Shown piece by piece: positions 61,968-64,000 of a DNA stretch of 64,000 nucleotides (position 1 is the stretch's first letter; each line of letters opens with the position of its first letter). Origin of the DNA: Paenibacillus gallinarum (lineage in GTDB: Bacteria > Bacillota > Bacilli > Paenibacillales > Paenibacillaceae); contig NZ_JACSQL010000011.1 in NCBI RefSeq assembly GCF_014836635.1, positions 62,001 through 126,000 on the forward strand. The letters run 5' to 3'. The notes under the pieces are model-generated. The model did no database searches, had not been told where the DNA came from, and saw only the letters and a list, made by a program, of their open reading frames with translations. A program made the translations under genes and the position numbers.

Positions 61968-62040
61968 TATAATATTATCCTACAAATCAGCACATTAAGT
62001 ACACAAAGCCCCTTGGTAACTCCAGGGGTCTTATTACATT
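61968..62040 (+). promoter_or_regulatory. Extended -10 promoter and leader hairpin
   Basis: TGTGCTATAAT gives TATAAT at 61968-61973. The leader holds CCCCT (62009-62013) / AGGGG (62024-62028) followed by TCTTATT, a weak terminator-like stem before the 62060 gene. Confidence 0.45.
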
Positions 62041-62059
62041 TATAGAGGAGAGATGCAAA

Positions 62060-62371
62060 TTGTATTATATTAAATCCCAAAAGGTGAAAGAAGATGTGAT
62101 GACGTTCGTTAGATACTTAAAAGAGTTCAAGTGTGTTAAGGAAGTATTTGTTATTGGATCTCAACTAGTTAAAGACGATCCTAAGAGAGATATTGATGTA
62201 TGCATCTTAAGCGATGATTTTGATTATGTAATTCATAACTTGGAGTGGACTCAAAAGAAAGTAGACATTAATCCTAACATACATATAGTTACTATTTCAG
62301 ATACCGAATATGATAGAGAGTTTTATGAGAAGCATTTACTAAAACGAGTAGTGGTTTACGAAAGAACGTAG
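62060..62371 (+). CDS. Minimal nucleotidyltransferase-fold protein (MNT-like)
   Basis: 103 residues; TTG start after GAGGAGAG. 'VFVIGSQLVKDDPKRDIDVCIL' in pieces: the GS motif and the D-x-D pair (DID) match the pol-beta-type nucleotidyltransferase active site, near residues 34-50. MNT-type proteins are often antitoxins that modify a HEPN partner, but no HEPN gene is adjacent. The gene is solitary with its own promoter. Could be a stand-alone small nucleotidyltransferase. Confidence 0.7.
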   Translation: MYYIKSQKVKEDVMTFVRYLKEFKCVKEVFVIGSQLVKDDPKRDIDVCILSDDFDYVIHNLEWTQKKVDINPNIHIVTISDTEYDREFYEKHLLKRVVVYERT

Positions 62372-62561
62372 TGTAGTCCTGTAGTGGACGGCCTTTTTAT
62401 CGTTATATTTATATAAATCGAGTGCCAATAACTATATCCATTACTGATTAGGTATAACTGGTTGATCTTCTCCTGTTAATTCATTAAGCTAACGGGTAGG
62501 GTTGAGTGATCAAAAAATATTTATTTTATATATATTTTACAAAAAAAGGGGCAGATGCAAC

Positions 62562-63392
62562 GTGGATGATTTCGCTGGATATGAATCTTGGATGCGTAGT
62601 AATGATAATGGAGTTATAGGTGAAGCGAGAACGAAAGCATTGTTACTTGATAGGTTCTGGGTTTTGGAGCGTTCTATAGATGCTGAAGGCGCAGATCATA
62701 TTATTCAAAGAAAAAATCCAAAAAGCTCTCTTCTTGGACCTATTCCACCAAGATTAGGGTTTATTCAAAGTAAGTTCAGAATGAATTTTGAATCTGGAAA
62801 AGTAGAAATAAAAATGGATTATCTATGTAGTGACAACAAACCTAAGCCCGGTTTCTTTTTAGCAATACATACTGGCTATGAAAATGAAAAAGAAATCTAC
62901 TTTTTCACCAGTACTGAATTGTATGACGATCATTTTTTGGATTCAGAATTTGATTATATTAAAAAAATATTTACTCTAAGTTTAAATTCAAAGAACATTG
63001 AAAACTATAGAAGAAATCCATCAGAAATACTCAATATTATAACAAGAGAAATGGATGCAATTGAGATTAAATTCTTGTATGACATAGTTCAATCGAAATA
63101 TATACAAATCAACAGAAATATTGATGAACCTTATCATAATGATGAAGATGTAATGAAATCTGCTAGTTCAGTACAATCTCATGCATTAGAAATGCTCGGA
63201 AAGTATGATGATATATTAGCAAATCTTCGTGAAGTAATTATTTCTTCAAATCCAAAACATATTAGAGCTTTGGTTGGAGAATTATTGGAAAATGGATTGT
63301 TGGATAATTCTATGGAATCACCTTACTATGATCTAGATTCAAGCCTCGAAAATTTCGATAAAACCTATAATTGGTCATCCGTACATAGGTAG
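62562..63392 (+). CDS. DUF4365-like protein, predicted PD-(D/E)XK nuclease fold
   Basis: 276 residues from GTG 62562, preceded by AAAGGGG at about 10 nt; a TTG at 62502 gives a longer version with no better site. 'GVIGEARTKALLLDRFWVLE' then 'AEGADHIIQR' and 'GFIQSKF' follow the DUF4365 order: Glu in helix 1, Asp in the second strand, and a Q-x-K in place of E-x-K. The fold is nuclease-like and occurs in defence or restriction contexts. The C-terminal ~130 residues are helical and not recognised. Catalysis is uncertain because Gln stands in for Glu. Confidence 0.68.
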   Translation: MDDFAGYESWMRSNDNGVIGEARTKALLLDRFWVLERSIDAEGADHIIQRKNPKSSLLGPIPPRLGFIQSKFRMNFESGKVEIKMDYLCSDNKPKPGFFLAIHTGYENEKEIYFFTSTELYDDHFLDSEFDYIKKIFTLSLNSKNIENYRRNPSEILNIITREMDAIEIKFLYDIVQSKYIQINRNIDEPYHNDEDVMKSASSVQSHALEMLGKYDDILANLREVIISSNPKHIRALVGELLENGLLDNSMESPYYDLDSSLENFDKTYNWSSVHR

Positions 63393-63497
63393 TTCAATAA
63401 TAACTAGTAGTAAGGCAGCCGTTCGAAAGACCCGACCGGTTGCTTTGTGTTAAATGATATCTAATATAATAAGTTAATTTAAGTATGGGGGATTAGC

Positions 63498-64000
63498 ATG
63501 AAAGACTTTGCAATAATTTTTAGGAAGAATAGTTATTTTGTTTTACTAACATGTTTATTCTTTCTTATCATTAGTGGATGCGGATCAACGACAGCAACAC
63601 ATGTCGACAACAGCAACACTATTCCACTGACAACAGATACAGCAGTAAGTAATAACGATAACAATTCTTCCTTAATCGCATCTTCAGAGAAAGAATCATC
63701 AAAGACTGAAACGACAAAAGATAAAACAACTACAGAAGCAGCCAAACCTTCTACAACGGCTCTTAAAGGTAAACTAACCGTTCATTACATAGATGTAGGA
63801 CAAGGTGCATCGCAGCTCATACAAACACCAAATGGTAAAACAATGCTTATCGATGGGGGAAATAATGATGATGAGCAGGTTATGGTTAGTTATCTGAAAA
63901 AACAAGGTATATCGAAAGTAGATGTTATCATTGGAACGCACCCAGATGCTGACCATGTTGGAGGACTGGATGCAGTAGTAGATGCTTTTGATATTGGAAA
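63498..64000 (+). CDS. ComEC-type metallo-beta-lactamase-fold lipoprotein, 3' end cut
   Basis: The frame is open to the window end; 167 residues are visible. ATG follows a GGGGG. A hydrophobic segment ends in 'LIISGCGS', a lipobox with Cys as the lipidation site. A Ser/Thr/Asn-rich linker precedes 'YIDVGQGASQ', 'MLIDGG' and 'THPDADHVGG', which carry the H-x-D-x-D-H zinc motif of the ComEC/Rec2 extracellular nuclease domain. Such lipoproteins may cut extracellular DNA or process phosphoesters. Downstream domains are not visible. Confidence 0.85.
   Translation, partial: MKDFAIIFRKNSYFVLLTCLFFLIISGCGSTTATHVDNSNTIPLTTDTAVSNNDNNSSLIASSEKESSKTETTKDKTTTEAAKPSTTALKGKLTVHYIDVGQGASQLIQTPNGKTMLIDGGNNDDEQVMVSYLKKQGISKVDVIIGTHPDADHVGGLDAVVDAFDIG

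Noticed and set aside
1..64000. CRISPR arrays, tRNA or rRNA genes, insertion sequences
   Set aside because: No regularly spaced direct repeats, cloverleaf-like or rRNA-like sequence, or transposase was seen on either strand; short or degenerate cases could be missed without computation.

Overview
The window looks like part of a large conjugative plasmid or integrative conjugative element of a low-to-mid-GC Bacillota host. A Paenibacillus-like host is my best guess. This rests on strong AGGAGG-type ribosome binding sites, frequent TTG/GTG starts, an SLH-anchored surface protein, HU, and Gram-positive type IV secretion parts. Both ends cut genes: a hypothetical protein at the left and a metallo-beta-lactamase-fold lipoprotein at the right.

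Region 1 (1-47.6 kb) is a nearly unidirectional plus-strand transfer module of moderate GC. In order it holds: a truncated plasmid protein; topoisomerase III; one convergent minus-strand gene; a PrgI/VirB3-like protein; a VirB4-like protein whose Walker motifs look degenerate; a 1.6-kaa VirB6-like membrane protein; small membrane proteins (VirB2- and VirB8-like candidates); a membrane lysozyme-CHAP peptidoglycan hydrolase (VirB1 role); a GC-rich structured intergenic segment; a relaxase with two genes before it; a two-domain Clp-type AAA+ ATPase; a membrane-tethered coiled-coil protein; a VirD4-type coupling protein; a 1757-residue RNA-polymerase-like protein; a 2023-residue secreted FN3/SLH adhesin; and an HU-like protein.

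The most striking item is the 1757-residue protein at 33.6-38.9 kb. It carries, on one chain and in the right order, the beta-subunit lysine signature (GDKL...GNKG, two lysines exactly eight residues apart), a beta-prime RxP motif, a DFDGD metal-binding motif, a bridge-helix-like segment and a trigger-loop-like segment. It is therefore a predicted active, fused multisubunit-type RNA polymerase. In parallel, at least a dozen intergenic regions of the element share a near-palindromic element, consensus CAYTGAGTGCTCAGTG, usually next to an extended -10 promoter. Together they suggest a self-contained transcription circuit for transfer genes. Whether the motif is an operator for host-polymerase promoters or a recognition element for the element's own polymerase cannot be decided from sequence alone.

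Region 2 (47.6-52.7 kb) is a minus-strand island of small, mostly unrecognised proteins, including a DUF5983-like and a zinc-ribbon protein. Region 3 (52.7-57 kb) has small plus-strand genes, among them a zinc-ribbon/HTH regulator and a decayed copy of it, then a secreted protein and a membrane protein. Region 4 (57-64 kb) holds a coiled-coil segregation/DNA-binding-type protein behind a four-box operator, a tyrosine recombinase with a perfect 19-bp inverted repeat upstream, a RES-domain protein, a nucleotidyltransferase-fold protein, a DUF4365-like nuclease-fold protein and the truncated lipoprotein. It is more AT-rich and looks like cargo and maintenance functions. I saw no rRNA, tRNA, CRISPR array or insertion sequence.
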